In this document: piece after piece, positions 1-9,619 of the stretch
Numbering within the stretch: the stretch's first letter is position 1
How the letters are laid out: the number at the start of each line of letters is the position of its first letter
Assembly (NCBI RefSeq): GCF_020742345.1
Contig: NZ_DYXC01000098.1
Span: 11,853 to 75,852 of the forward strand
Reading direction: 5' to 3'
Source of the DNA: Enteractinococcus helveticum
GTDB taxonomy: Bacteria > Actinomycetota > Actinomycetes > Actinomycetales > Micrococcaceae
Length of the DNA: 64,000 bases
Made by a program: the position numbers and the translations under genes
The notes under the pieces: generated by a model
What the model was told of the DNA's origin: nothing
Seen by the model: the letters and a program-made list of their open reading frames with translations, nothing else
The model's database searches: none

Positions 1-2
1 AA

Positions 3-932
3 GCCGGAAGTCAACACAGCGGTATGATCCGCGTCGTCGACATCGGCATTAACGACCACCTGACAGCCATTGAGCACCCATGGTGGATTGCAGAAATCCC
101 TGACGTAGCTCAAAGCTATGGGACACCTGCCTGGGATGTGCATAAATATTCGCGCGGTGTGCTCGGTGTAGTGGCCGGATCAGCAGAATATCCTGGCGCG
201 GCCGTACTGGTGGTCAATGCTGCAGCCGCGACCGGGGTCGGGTACATTAGCCTGGTTGCTGAACCGCCACGTGGCAAAACGGTTGCAGATAAAGTTATCA
301 GCGCCAACCCGCAGGCTGTTGTTGCAGACCACCTTACGGATAAAGCGACCTGCGTTGTGGTTGGGCCTGGGCTTGGGCAAACCAGACGAGCCAAAGAGGC
401 CACCGGTGCAGCACTCCAAGCAGCACTACGACTACAAATTCCAGTCTTAGTCGACGCCTCAGCACTCGACGTCTTGCAAGCCGAGGTATTCGAGCGGGGA
501 TTTGCGGCCCTGGTGTTGACGCCCCACGTAGGGGAGATGCGACGTCTCACACAACGACTAGCCCCGGATCTTGCTGAGCATTCGGTTGTCGACCAGGCTG
601 AAGAATTCGCGCGACGCTTTGGAGCGTGGATCGTGTTGAAATCAGCCACCACTTATGTGTTTGGTCCCCACGGCGTCCGCGGTCTGCACCCGGGGCGCAC
701 CGCAGAACTGGCGACCGCAGGAACCGGCGACACGTTGGCAGGAATACTGGGGGCCGGGCTGTCGCGACTGCGACCCGAAGACCACGACTTTAGCCAACAG
801 CTCTTTAACACGCTCAGTGCCGGCGTGCGATTACACTCAATGGCCGGTGAACTGGCAGCCCGCGACGGCGGCGTCGTCGTGAGCACGCTGGAAGATTACA
901 TTCGTCAAGCAAAACGTCAAGGTCTGGAATAA
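3..932 (+). CDS. nnr: Bifunctional NAD(P)HX repair enzyme, C-terminal dehydratase part (5'-truncated)
   Basis: This is the ADP-dependent (S)-NAD(P)H-hydrate dehydratase (NnrD/ribokinase-like) domain, which returns hydrated NAD(P)H to NAD(P)H. The reading frame is open from base 3 to the window edge. The few residues before the first Met (base 24) run straight into the 'VVDIGI' segment that normally closes the N-terminal NnrE epimerase domain. Base 24 is therefore probably an internal Met of an NnrE-NnrD fusion whose first half lies outside the window. Family marks are the 'VVVGPGLGQ' loop, 'LTPHVGEM' and the nucleotide-binding 'TAGTGDTLAG' near residue 240. alr follows after 11 bp. The domain call is firm; the fusion is inferred from the open frame. 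Confidence 0.9.
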   Translation, partial: AGSQHSGMIRVVDIGINDHLTAIEHPWWIAEIPDVAQSYGTPAWDVHKYSRGVLGVVAGSAEYPGAAVLVVNAAAATGVGYISLVAEPPRGKTVADKVISANPQAVVADHLTDKATCVVVGPGLGQTRRAKEATGAALQAALRLQIPVLVDASALDVLQAEVFERGFAALVLTPHVGEMRRLTQRLAPDLAEHSVVDQAEEFARRFGAWIVLKSATTYVFGPHGVRGLHPGRTAELATAGTGDTLAGILGAGLSRLRPEDHDFSQQLFNTLSAGVRLHSMAGELAARDGGVVVSTLEDYIRQAKRQGLE

Positions 933-943
933 TAAACGTCACT

Positions 944-2095
944 ATGGCTACATGTTGGAGTTCAGAACCGGAACGCTGGGTGACCATCGATCACTCGGCG
1001 TTGGCGCATAATATTCACACCATCGCCCAGTGGGTCAAACCTGCCCAGGTGATGGCCGTGGTCAAAGCCGATGGCTACGGCCACGGCGCGGTAGAAGTCG
1101 CCCAAACTGCAATAGCCGCCGGAGCCACCTGGCTGGGCACCGCCCATATTACCGAAGCCCTGAGGTTGCGCGAAGCCGGTATTACCGCGCCCCTGCTGGC
1201 CTGGTTGCACACGATTAACACACCATTTCAAGCGGCCATCGAACACAACATTGACATTGGGGTCTCTGGCCCAGAACTTGAAGCCGTGGCGGAGGCCGCG
1301 GGCAATGCCGATCTGCCTGCTCGCGTTCACCTGAAAATTGACACCGGCCTATCCCGCAACGGGGCGGTACCAGAAATCTGGGATGACCTGTGCAAGCGTG
1401 CCTCCGAACTTCAACAAGCCGGAACCCTGCGGGTTGTGGGCGTCTTCACCCACTTTGCCAACGCCGATGACCCAGAAGGCGACGCCGACGTCGATGCTCA
1501 ACTGAGCCTCTACCATGAGTCAGTAGAAATCGCTCGCAAGCACGGTCTGACCGTTGATGTGCGACACGTGGCCAACTCACCGGCCTTGCTATCACGCCCC
1601 GATACCCACCTGGACATGGTCCGGGCCGGGGTGGCCATCTACGGGCTGAGCCCATTTCCCGACCGTACTGCCCAGGACCTCGGGCTGCGCCCGGTCATGA
1701 GCTTTGGGACCACCGTAGCCAATAATAAACCCGCCGATGTGGGCACCGGGGTGTCCTATGGTTATGCTTACCGTTGCGAACTGCCCACCCGACTGGCCCT
1801 GATACCCGCCGGATATGCCGACGGAGTGCCGCGTACCGCCGTGGGAGCACCGGTATGGATTCAGGGCAAGTTCTACCGCGTTGCCGGTACGATCGCCATG
1901 GACCAATTTGTCGTCGATCTACAAACCGAGCGCAATGATGTAACCACCGCACCCGTTGGTGCTGAAGTCGAATTATTCGGCGAAAAATCTGGGATCTCTT
2001 CGGACGCCTGGGCTCTTGCCGCCGGCACCATCAACTACGAGCTGGTCACTCGCATCGGGTGCAGGGTGCCCCGGGTGCATAAACAGTGGGTGTAA
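944..2095 (+). CDS. alr: Alanine racemase
   Basis: Cytoplasmic PLP enzyme interconverting L- and D-alanine for peptidoglycan precursors. The fold-type III barrel starts with 'AVVKADGYGHG', where Lys41 holds PLP. The second catalytic base, Tyr272, lies in 'GVSYGYAY', and the C-terminal beta domain carries 'AMDQFVVDL'. At 383 aa it has the usual family length. The start has no strong Shine-Dalgarno, so translational coupling to nnr (11 bp upstream) is likely. The stop codon overlaps the first ATG of tsaE (TAATG). Confidence 0.96.
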   Translation: MATCWSSEPERWVTIDHSALAHNIHTIAQWVKPAQVMAVVKADGYGHGAVEVAQTAIAAGATWLGTAHITEALRLREAGITAPLLAWLHTINTPFQAAIEHNIDIGVSGPELEAVAEAAGNADLPARVHLKIDTGLSRNGAVPEIWDDLCKRASELQQAGTLRVVGVFTHFANADDPEGDADVDAQLSLYHESVEIARKHGLTVDVRHVANSPALLSRPDTHLDMVRAGVAIYGLSPFPDRTAQDLGLRPVMSFGTTVANNKPADVGTGVSYGYAYRCELPTRLALIPAGYADGVPRTAVGAPVWIQGKFYRVAGTIAMDQFVVDLQTERNDVTTAPVGAEVELFGEKSGISSDAWALAAGTINYELVTRIGCRVPRVHKQWV

Positions 2096-2598
2096 TGATG
2101 CACCAGGAAATAGAACTTGCCGACCTTGCAGCCACCCAACGCCTAGCCGTTGCCGTTGGCCAACAGGTACGCGCCGGTGACGTCATTATTTTGACCGGCG
2201 AACTCGGCGCCGGTAAAACCACTTTCACTCAGTCACTGGCCAGGGCACTGGGCATCACCGCGCCTATTACGTCGCCAACCTTTGTCCTGGCCCGTCACCA
2301 TCATCATCCCGACGACGGCCTGAACCTCGTTCACGTCGATGCCTACCGCATCACCGGCGCCGACGAACTCGCCAGCCTCGATTTAGAATCTTGGCTAGCA
2401 GACTCCGTGGTCGTCGTGGAATGGGGCCGCGGCACTGCCGAAGCCCTGACCGATGCCTACCTGGACATTGAACTCCTTCGCCCCGATGCGCCCTACGACG
2501 AACTCATCACGGATTTTTCAGACGACGACATCCAAGAGCCCCGCACGGCGATTATCACCGGGCACGGGCAACGTTGGGAAGGAATCCAGCTGATATGA
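2095..2598 (+). CDS. tsaE: tRNA t6A biosynthesis ATPase TsaE
   Basis: ATPase partner of TsaB and TsaD in forming N6-threonylcarbamoyl-adenosine at position 37 of ANN-decoding tRNAs. The Walker A 'GELGAGKTT' lies near residue 40, followed by the 'ITSPTFVL' switch and 'HVDAYR'. Length is 167 aa from the ATG at 2095, which overlaps the alr stop by one base; a GTG at 2086 and an ATG at 2098 are alternatives. The 3' end overlaps tsaB by 4 bp (ATGA), so the genes form one transcription unit. Confidence 0.94.
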   Translation: MMHQEIELADLAATQRLAVAVGQQVRAGDVIILTGELGAGKTTFTQSLARALGITAPITSPTFVLARHHHHPDDGLNLVHVDAYRITGADELASLDLESWLADSVVVVEWGRGTAEALTDAYLDIELLRPDAPYDELITDFSDDDIQEPRTAIITGHGQRWEGIQLI

Positions 2599-3269
2599 GC
2601 CAAATATTCTTAGCGCTCGATACCTCCGCCACCGCCTCGGCGGCCATCCTGCGCGACGAGCAGATCGTGGCACACCGGGCCACCGATTCCCAACGGAACC
2701 ACTCAGAAGTCTTAGCCGGCTTTATCACCCGGGTGCTCACCGACGCCGGACTCGACCCGACGGCACCACAGGGCCTGGACGGCTTATTCGTTGGTGTCGG
2801 CCCCGGCCCCTTTACCGGACTACGCGCAGGGATTGTCACCGCCCAAACCCTGGCCCACACCTGGGATATCCCGGCCCACGGCGTCCTCAGCCTGGATGGG
2901 CTGGCCCACCGAGTGGCGCCAGAAGCCTTGCGCAGCGGGGTCGATGAATTCATCGTCGCCACCGATGCCCGCCGCAAAGAGGTCTATTGGGCCCACTATG
3001 ACAACATCGGCGGCCAGCCCCAACGCCTCCACGGGCCCTTTGTTACCGCTCCATCCGAAGTCACCGAACTGCCCGTCTACGGCGCCGGCGCAGGCCTATA
3101 TCCACAACACCTCTACGGTATGACCAACTTCACCGACGCCGTACCGGATGCCGCAGATATCGCAGCCTATGGCGCTCTGGTACTCCGTCGCGGCCAGGCA
3201 CTGCTGCCAGTGGAACCGCAGTACTTGCGCGGCCACGATGCCCAAATCCCAAAACAATTACGTAAATGA
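2595..3269 (+). CDS. tsaB: tRNA t6A biosynthesis scaffold TsaB
   Basis: ASKHA-fold paralogue of TsaD that dimerizes with it in the t6A threonylcarbamoyl transferase complex. Typical marks are the N-terminal 'LALDTSATASAAIL', the 'HSEVLAGFI' helix and 'VGVGPGPFTGLRAG'. The start at 2595 gives an ATGA overlap with tsaE and 224 aa, the normal size; an in-frame GTG 21 bp upstream would add an unneeded tail. It overlaps rimI by 4 bp. Confidence 0.94.
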   Translation: MSQIFLALDTSATASAAILRDEQIVAHRATDSQRNHSEVLAGFITRVLTDAGLDPTAPQGLDGLFVGVGPGPFTGLRAGIVTAQTLAHTWDIPAHGVLSLDGLAHRVAPEALRSGVDEFIVATDARRKEVYWAHYDNIGGQPQRLHGPFVTAPSEVTELPVYGAGAGLYPQHLYGMTNFTDAVPDAADIAAYGALVLRRGQALLPVEPQYLRGHDAQIPKQLRK

Positions 3270-3784
3270 ACGCGCCAGCACCACTGCAGTTGCCACCCGG
3301 CTACACCCAGCGTACCTGGACGGCCGCGGATCTCACCGAGATCACCAAACTCGATGCCCTGATCTTTGGTCCGGACGCCTGGTCCTACCAACTCTTTGAA
3401 GCCGAATACCAGGCATCCAATGCCGCCAACCCGCACACGTTCTATCAGGTCATCACCCATAACCACGACCTTGTCGGTTTTGCCGGGATCATATTTGGCC
3501 CACCATTCGCTGACATCACCACCATCGGCATTCACCCCGACCACGTCGGCAAAAAACTCGGTGCTGCCCTGCTCATCTGGTGCATCCGCATCGCCTGCGC
3601 ACTGGGCGCCAAAGACATTTTGTTAGAGGTTCGGGCCGACAACCACACCGCCCAACGGCTTTATGCCGACAACGGATTCACTCATATCCACACCAGACCT
3701 AAGTATTATCCTGGCGGAATAGACGCCTGGATCATGCGTAAACACCTGCGCGAACCAGAAACATCCAGCAGGACCAAGGAGTAA
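3266..3784 (+). CDS. rimI: Ribosomal protein S18 N-acetyltransferase-like GNAT (RimI)
   Basis: GNAT acetyltransferase. RimI acetylates the N-terminal alanine of ribosomal protein S18. The acetyl-CoA loop is in '[17 protein letters not shown]', followed by '[19 protein letters not shown]', the hallmark RimI segment. Its place between tsaB and tsaD is the standard actinobacterial order. It starts inside the tsaB stop codon (ATGA). Substrate identity rests on synteny and the motif, not on direct proof. Confidence 0.92.
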   Translation: MNAPAPLQLPPGYTQRTWTAADLTEITKLDALIFGPDAWSYQLFEAEYQASNAANPHTFYQVITHNHDLVGFAGIIFGPPFADITTIGIHPDHVGKKLGAALLIWCIRIACALGAKDILLEVRADNHTAQRLYADNGFTHIHTRPKYYPGGIDAWIMRKHLREPETSSRTKE

Positions 3785-3785
3785 C

Positions 3786-4859
3786 ATGACATCCCCGATC
3801 GTAATAGGGATCGAAACCTCGTGCGATGAAACCGGCATCGGCATCGTATCTGGGACCACCCTGCTGGCTCACCAGGTTGCATCATCCATGGATGAACACG
3901 TGGCCTTTGGCGGGGTCATCCCCGAAATCGCCGCCCGCGCACACGTCACCGAATTTCTACCCGTACTGGAAGCGGCCCTGGCCGAAGCCAACATCACCCT
4001 CGACGACGTTGATGCCATCGCAGTCACCGCCGGCCCCGGACTCGCCGGCGCTCTGATGGTCGGAGTTGCCGGTGCCAAAGCTCTGGCAGTAGCCACCGGC
4101 AAACCGCTCTATGGGATCAACCACCTCATTGCCCACATCGGCGTGGGCTTTCTCGACGACGTCGGCGCTGACCTCCACAACGTCAACCAACTCGGTGCGC
4201 TGCTCGTGTCCGGTGGGCACACTGAAATGTTGAAGATCAACTCGCTCACCTCCGACGTCGAACTCCTGGGTTCCACAATCGACGACGCAGCAGGCGAGGC
4301 CTACGATAAAGTCGCCCGACTGATCGGCGCAGGATACCCCGGTGGACCGGTGATCGACACGATGGCACGCCAGGGCAATCCCACCGCCTTCAAATTTCCC
4401 CGCGGACTCACGGCCCCCAAGTTCATGGGTAACGCCCAGGAACCCGGCAAAGATCGATACAACTGGTCATTTTCTGGACTCAAAACCGCGGTGTCTCGTG
4501 CCGTGGAACAATTTCAACGACGCGACATGGATATTCCGGTCAACGACATCGCAGCGTCCTTCCAGGAAGCGGTGGCTGACGTCATTACGCATAAGGCAGT
4601 CTTGGCAGCAACCGAGCACGGTATCGACCACATTCTGCTGGGCGGGGGAGTTGCTGCAAATTCTCGGTTGCGCGCCTTGCTCACCGAACGCACTGCGGCC
4701 GCAGGCATTGGCTTGACCATTCCACCGATCAATCTGTGCACGGATAACGGTGCGATGGTTGCCGCCCTGGGTGCGCAACTCGTCGCGGATGCAGTAGAAC
4801 CATCGCCGATGAATTTTTCCGCTGATCCGACCCAATCGGTCAACCTGGTCAGCGTCTAA
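3786..4859 (+). CDS. tsaD: tRNA threonylcarbamoyladenosine synthase catalytic subunit TsaD
   Basis: Catalytic Kae1/Qri7-family subunit that moves the threonylcarbamoyl group onto tRNA A37. The N-terminus '[11 protein letters not shown]' is diagnostic. The metal-binding His pair lies in 'NHLIAH', and the ASKHA nucleotide-site segments '[10 protein letters not shown]' and '[12 protein letters not shown]' are intact. Length is 357 aa. A good SD (AAGGAG, 3776-3781) precedes the ATG, only 1 bp after rimI. It closes the tsaE-tsaB-rimI-tsaD cluster. Confidence 0.96.
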   Translation: MTSPIVIGIETSCDETGIGIVSGTTLLAHQVASSMDEHVAFGGVIPEIAARAHVTEFLPVLEAALAEANITLDDVDAIAVTAGPGLAGALMVGVAGAKALAVATGKPLYGINHLIAHIGVGFLDDVGADLHNVNQLGALLVSGGHTEMLKINSLTSDVELLGSTIDDAAGEAYDKVARLIGAGYPGGPVIDTMARQGNPTAFKFPRGLTAPKFMGNAQEPGKDRYNWSFSGLKTAVSRAVEQFQRRDMDIPVNDIAASFQEAVADVITHKAVLAATEHGIDHILLGGGVAANSRLRALLTERTAAAGIGLTIPPINLCTDNGAMVAALGAQLVADAVEPSPMNFSADPTQSVNLVSV

Positions 4860-4900
4860 ACCGCATACCAACTGCAAGGCTGCGAACACGGCCAAGAAGT

Positions 4901-6076
4901 TTACCAGTTGCGGATCGAACGAACGGTCTCCGCGGCAGAGCTCAACACCAGGTTTGTCGCCTGCTGCTGAGACAGTCTATCGCCGAACTTCGACTGCGTC
5001 TCAGCACGCTGTTGGGCCGCGGAGTTATCCGCGCGCAACATGTCTTCGACCCACTGCAGCTCCTTGGCACACCCTAGATGATCGGCGATAGGTTCAAGGC
5101 GGTTTAACACCAGTTCCAGATGATCCGTCACCAACATCTCTGTGCCTGCCGTATCGATAATAGCGATGGTGTCCAGACCATAGCGGGCTGCGCGCCACTT
5201 ATTTTCTTGTACATACCAAGGGGGCAAAATATCGACGTGTTCCAGTGCATCGACGTCGCCGCCGACAACTTCGTGTACCAAACATTGGGTCAACGCGGTA
5301 ATAGCTCCCACCTGCTGCAGAGTGGACACTCCATCGCACACCCGCTGTTCGATGGTGCCGTATCGGGGTACCGGCCGGACATCCCAACGAATCTCGCTGA
5401 CGTCATCAATGACCCCGACGGTGGACAACTGCTCGACGACGTTTTCGTAGTCAGCCCAGTCATAGTACTGAAACGGCAACCCGCTGGTAGGTAACTGCTG
5501 GAACAGCAATGTACGCTGTGAAGCATAGCCGGTATCGTAACCAACCCAGTATGGACTAGAGGCACTCAGTGCCAGCATGTGTGGATAGTACTGAATAAGA
5601 TAATTCAGCGCCGGCATTGCTTTGTTAATGTGGTCTAGCCCGATGTGCGCGTGTACCCCATAGATCAGCATTTGCTGGCCCCAGTACTGGGTGCGGTCCA
5701 ACAGCTTCCGGTAACGATACCCGGAGGAGACTCGTTCCTGGAACGGGTTGGCAAAAGGGTGCGTGCCTTGTGAAAACAAGGTCAGATCGTCATCTGCGAT
5801 CAAATCAAGAATATGTTGTCCCGCGGTGGCCAGCTGGTCTAGTCCGTCTCCGACCCTTTGACATACCCCGGTGACCAATTCCAATGTGTTGAGCATAAAC
5901 TCGCCAACAATCTGAAATGGCGCATCCGAAGGGACATTCAGATTTGCCAAAATGTTATCGCTAACATTGCGTAACTCGCCGGTGGCACTATCGACAAGCC
6001 CAAGCTCCCATTCGATACCAACGGTCGACTGGGAAGACTTTGCAAATTCCAAACGCACCTTGAAGCCTTTCGTCAT
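4901..6076 (-). CDS. Glutamate-cysteine ligase family protein (GCS2/YbdK type)
   Basis: Carboxylate-amine ligase of the GCS2 family. Some members make gamma-glutamylcysteine; YbdK relatives are weak ligases of uncertain substrate. The N-terminal 'STVGIEWELGLVD' gives the first metal/glutamate-binding strand, and 'YGVHAHIGLD' supplies the family His motif. I place the start at 6076, giving 391 aa, because homologues begin about 15 residues before 'VGIEWEL'. A longer frame runs up to an ATG at 6172 but has no SD. It converges on tsaD with a 41-bp gap. Whether it serves thiol synthesis is open; Micrococcales often use mycothiol instead. Confidence 0.85.
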   Translation of the reverse strand: MTKGFKVRLEFAKSSQSTVGIEWELGLVDSATGELRNVSDNILANLNVPSDAPFQIVGEFMLNTLELVTGVCQRVGDGLDQLATAGQHILDLIADDDLTLFSQGTHPFANPFQERVSSGYRYRKLLDRTQYWGQQMLIYGVHAHIGLDHINKAMPALNYLIQYYPHMLALSASSPYWVGYDTGYASQRTLLFQQLPTSGLPFQYYDWADYENVVEQLSTVGVIDDVSEIRWDVRPVPRYGTIEQRVCDGVSTLQQVGAITALTQCLVHEVVGGDVDALEHVDILPPWYVQENKWRAARYGLDTIAIIDTAGTEMLVTDHLELVLNRLEPIADHLGCAKELQWVEDMLRADNSAAQQRAETQSKFGDRLSQQQATNLVLSSAAETVRSIRNW

Positions 6077-6558
6077 GATCTTTTCGTCAATAGTACCGGG
6101 CACCAGAGTGCGGCAAAGCTGTCGGATGTCGTGAGTCAGCCCCATATTTCCCAATGGCTGTCCAAGTCTCATATCTGAAACAGCAAAAATGGTCTACTTC
6201 GGCTTCGGTAAGATCTGCGCACGCGTAATATTGCAGCAGAAAATTTGTCGTGCATCGTCGGACAACAACCAACATTACCCAATTGTGTCGAGCGTTAGAT
6301 CACACTTGAATGAGATCGCCAGCATGAATAACAGTCAATAACTTCCACTCAATCAAAGATATCTCATTGATTCCGAGTACTTTATTGGATTCCGGTGCCT
6401 CTTGTAGAGCTGCGCTTTTGAGTGTGACCTGAATAACAGCATCTCACCTTGCGCTAATTGACGCAGGCTGCCTAAACTGATCAATTGTTAGCTTAGGCGT
6501 GCCTAAGTGCACAAGAGTGCTAATCTGTTATTTTACTCTGTCATTTTGGAGACTGAAC
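6077..6558. other. Divergent intergenic region with an iron box
   Basis: About 480 bp between the glutamate-cysteine ligase-like gene (leftward) and the siderophore-binding gene (rightward). The left two thirds are AT-rich with no convincing coding frame or RNA. The right end holds the iron-box palindrome at 6492-6507, a possible -10 (TAATCT, 6521-6526) and the SD GGAG at 6548-6551. A TTGACG at 6458-6463 could be a -35 but has no good partner. Confidence 0.6.
6492..6507 (+). promoter_or_regulatory. DtxR/IdeR-type iron box
   Basis: CTTAGGC-GT-GCCTAAG is a perfect 16-bp inverted repeat matching the core of the DtxR/IdeR operator (TTAGG...CCTAA). It sits 52 bp before the GTG of the siderophore-binding lipoprotein gene and just upstream of a possible -10 (TAATCT, 6521-6526). 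In this family Fe(II)-loaded repressor blocks transcription, so the uptake operon should be induced by iron starvation. The regulator gene is not in the window. Confidence 0.8.
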
Positions 6559-7569
6559 GTGAAAAATTTTGGACTGACACGTTATCGTGTAGCCGCCCTG
6601 CTTGCGGTTGGTGCCCTCGGGCTATCCGCTTGCGGGACCGCAAATTCAGACGATACTGCGGAAGCTGAAAGCAATGGTGGCGACGCTGCAACTGTTGAAG
6701 TAACCGATATGGCCGGTACCACCCATACTGTTCCAACAGAACCGGAGTCGGTTATTGCTACTGATAACCGGGTATTCCGCACCCTTGCCGAGTGGGATAT
6801 TGATCTGTCTGCTGCACCAGTTGACCTGATGGCTGATGACCTACCAGTGTTAGAGAAATACACTCAGAATGAAGACATTCTCAACCTCGGAAACCACCGT
6901 GAACCAGACATGGAATTGGTCACCGCGGCTCAGCCTGACCTGGTGATCAACGGCCAGCGCTTCAGCCAGCACGCCGAAGCCATCGCTGAAGCCAGCGATG
7001 AGGGTGTCCCAATTGTCGACACCAACATCGACACTGAATCTGGTGCTATCGACCAAGAGTTCCGCGATCAAATCACTCTGCTCGGCGAAGTTTTCGGACA
7101 CCAGGATGACGCCGAAACCCTGATCGCTGATTTCGACGAGGCGCTCGACCGTGCCAAAGAAGCATATGATTCTGAGGTCTCAGTAACCGGACTGGTCACC
7201 TCCGGTGGCGATATCAACTACGCCGCTCCAACCACCGGTCGCGCAATCGGCCCACTCTATGACATTCTTGACATGACCCCGGCGCTTGAAGATGAAGGTT
7301 CAAGCGACCACCAGGGTGATGACATCTCGGTTGAAGCCATCGCCTCGGCTAACCCAGAATTCTTGATTGTTATGGACCGCGACGCTGCCGTCGGTGACGG
7401 CACCTCCGCTGGTGCCAAAGAACTCATTGAAGAATCTGAAGCACTGCAGGATGTACCTGCGGTAGCAAACGATAATATCTACTACATGCCAGCTGATTTC
7501 TATGTAGCTGAGGACATTCAGAACTACACCACTGTCCTCAACGAACTGGCTGATATGTGGTCGGAATAA
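6559..7569 (+). CDS. Iron-siderophore ABC transporter substrate-binding lipoprotein
   Basis: Periplasmic-binding-type lipoprotein (FecB/FepB, helical-backbone class) that captures ferric siderophore outside the membrane. The signal peptide ends in the lipobox 'LSAC'. The first lobe has 'PESVIATDNRVFRTLAEW' and the second 'VEAIASANPEFLIVMDRD'. I use the GTG at 6559 because SD GGAG lies 7 bp upstream and the signal peptide starts there; a frame from 6499 would put about 20 residues before the signal. The first gene of a four-gene uptake operon under the iron box. Confidence 0.92.
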   Translation: MKNFGLTRYRVAALLAVGALGLSACGTANSDDTAEAESNGGDAATVEVTDMAGTTHTVPTEPESVIATDNRVFRTLAEWDIDLSAAPVDLMADDLPVLEKYTQNEDILNLGNHREPDMELVTAAQPDLVINGQRFSQHAEAIAEASDEGVPIVDTNIDTESGAIDQEFRDQITLLGEVFGHQDDAETLIADFDEALDRAKEAYDSEVSVTGLVTSGGDINYAAPTTGRAIGPLYDILDMTPALEDEGSSDHQGDDISVEAIASANPEFLIVMDRDAAVGDGTSAGAKELIEESEALQDVPAVANDNIYYMPADFYVAEDIQNYTTVLNELADMWSE

Positions 7570-7587
7570 TATAAAAGGCTCTGCTGC

Positions 7588-8601
7588 GTGACGAAAATTT
7601 CCCAAACTCGCCCCACCGGGCTCGTGCCATCGATCGACGTATCGAAAAAACCAGGAATCTGGTCACGCACATGGCCGTTGCTGATCGGGCTGATGGTTAC
7701 CATCAGCCTGGTCATAGCATCATTATTTATCGGGGTTTATGATCTGAACTCCGAGGGCGGACGCGAGATGTTCTTTATCACTCGCGTCCCCCGCACCCTT
7801 GCCCTGATACTCTCCGGGGCATCCATGGCGGTCGTCGGACTGATTATGCAGTTAATGACCCAAAACCGGTTCGTGGAACCCTCCACCACCGGGACCATTG
7901 AATGGGCCGGACTCGGCCTCATCCTGGCCTATATCTTCGTTCCGCAGCCCTCGCTGTTGCTGCGTATGGTCATCGCGATAGTTTTTGCCCTGGTCGGGAC
8001 CTTAATCTTCTTCGCTTTCTTACAGCGCGTGGCCCTGAAATCCTCGCTGGTTGTACCAATCGTGGGGCTCATGTTAGGCGCAGTCGTCGGGTCGGTATCA
8101 ACATTTGTTGCCCTACAGACCGATATGCTGCAAAATCTCGGCATCTGGTTTGCTGGTTCCTTTACCGGAGTCACCCGAGGACGATATGAGCTGCTATGGA
8201 TCGTGGCGATCACCACGATCATCGTTTACTTTATTGCCGATCGATTCACCGTTGCCGGACTGGGCGAGGAAATCGCCACCTCGGTTGGATTGAACTATCG
8301 CACAGTGATGATCGTGGGTATTTCGATCATCGCCGTGACCACCGGCGTTGTCTCAGTGGTTGTGGGCTCACTGCCATTTTTAGGATTAGTCGTTCCCAAC
8401 ATCGTGTCAATGTTTCGAGGCGATAACTTACGCACAAACCTGCCCTGGGTCGTGATGGTGGGCATCGTGGTGATTACGCTGACCGACATCATCGGCCGAA
8501 CGATCATTATGCCTTTTGAAGTTCCTGTGTCGATGATTCTGGGAGTACTCGGTGCTACCGTATTCGTCTTCCTCATCGTTAGAAGGGGGCGTCGTGGCTA
8601 G
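7588..8601 (+). CDS. Iron-siderophore ABC transporter permease (FecCD family) 1
   Basis: Inner-membrane permease of the BtuC/FecCD fold, about nine to ten hydrophobic helices. It pairs with the next gene's product to form the channel for ferric siderophore. Family marks are 'RVPRTLALILSGASMAVVG' early and 'GSLPFLGLVVPN' late, the latter the coupling region that contacts the ATPase. The GTG start lies 18 bp after the binding-protein gene. The last 8 bp overlap the second permease gene. Confidence 0.92.
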   Translation: MTKISQTRPTGLVPSIDVSKKPGIWSRTWPLLIGLMVTISLVIASLFIGVYDLNSEGGREMFFITRVPRTLALILSGASMAVVGLIMQLMTQNRFVEPSTTGTIEWAGLGLILAYIFVPQPSLLLRMVIAIVFALVGTLIFFAFLQRVALKSSLVVPIVGLMLGAVVGSVSTFVALQTDMLQNLGIWFAGSFTGVTRGRYELLWIVAITTIIVYFIADRFTVAGLGEEIATSVGLNYRTVMIVGISIIAVTTGVVSVVVGSLPFLGLVVPNIVSMFRGDNLRTNLPWVVMVGIVVITLTDIIGRTIIMPFEVPVSMILGVLGATVFVFLIVRRGRRG

Positions 8602-9619
8602 CACAACCGCTATAACTGTTGATCGCACTTCAAATTTTGTCAATACCAAACACCACCGCCGGTGGCTGTTTTCACTCATCGGCTTGATTATTGCCGCCAT
8701 TGGGTTGACGATCGCCACAATCGTTTACGGAAACCCCATGCCATTTGGCAGTACAGGATTCTGGAAGATCGCCGAATCCCGTGTGGTCTCGGTTGTGGTT
8801 ATTGCAGTGGTCGCGCTAGCCCATTCATTTGCTACCGTCGCATTCCACACCGTCACGGCAAACCGGATTGTCACCCCTTCGATCCTTGGATTCGAGGCAC
8901 TGTATGGCCTGATCAATACGGCCGCAGTGTTCTTTTTCGGTGCCGTCGGTGCAACCCTGACCCGCGGGATTGTCTCCTACTTCTTCCAGGTCGTAGTTAT
9001 GGTCGCCTTTGCCACGTTGCTTTACACCTGGCTGCTGGGATCAAAATTCACTAACGTACACACCATGCTGCTGGTCGGGGTGGTGATGGGAGCTGGACTG
9101 GCATCGCTGACCACATTCATGCAGCGTATGCTTGACCCCAACGAATTCGACATCCTCACCGCCCGACTGATGGGCAACATTTCCAATGCCAGCACCGAAT
9201 ACTTACCGTATGCGGTGCCAGTCGTTGGGATTGTGGCTATTTGGTTGGGACTGAATTCTCGGCGTCTGGATGCACTGTCTTTGGGCTCGGCCGTCTCAAC
9301 CAACCTGGGTTTGACGCACCGCAGAGAGTTGGTCAAAGTACTCATCGCGGTGTCCATTCTTATGGCCATGACCACCTCGCTGGTCGGCCCCATGACCTTC
9401 CTGGGCTTCTTGGTCGCAACGATGGCCTATTCGATCGCTGACACCTACAGCCATAAAGCAGTGTTTCCGCTGGCGTTTCTGCTCGGGTATGTTCTGCTGA
9501 CTGGCGCATATTTTGTCTTGCGGCACATTTTTTACGCCCAGGGTGCGGTTACCATCATCGTTGAGTTGATCGGTGGGCTAGTATTTCTTATCGTCATCAT
9601 GCGGAAGGGGCGGCTATGA
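8594..9619 (+). CDS. Iron-siderophore ABC transporter permease (FecCD family) 2
   Basis: Second FecCD permease. The 'VGPMTFLGFLVATMAY' segment matches the coupling loop of the family, and the rest is membrane helices. I use the GTG at 8594, which has the strong SD AAGGGGG just upstream and overlaps the previous stop by 8 bp; the frame opens 14 codons earlier inside the first permease gene. The C-terminus overlaps the ATPase gene by 4 bp (ATGA). Confidence 0.92.
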   Translation: MASTTAITVDRTSNFVNTKHHRRWLFSLIGLIIAAIGLTIATIVYGNPMPFGSTGFWKIAESRVVSVVVIAVVALAHSFATVAFHTVTANRIVTPSILGFEALYGLINTAAVFFFGAVGATLTRGIVSYFFQVVVMVAFATLLYTWLLGSKFTNVHTMLLVGVVMGAGLASLTTFMQRMLDPNEFDILTARLMGNISNASTEYLPYAVPVVGIVAIWLGLNSRRLDALSLGSAVSTNLGLTHRRELVKVLIAVSILMAMTTSLVGPMTFLGFLVATMAYSIADTYSHKAVFPLAFLLGYVLLTGAYFVLRHIFYAQGAVTIIVELIGGLVFLIVIMRKGRL

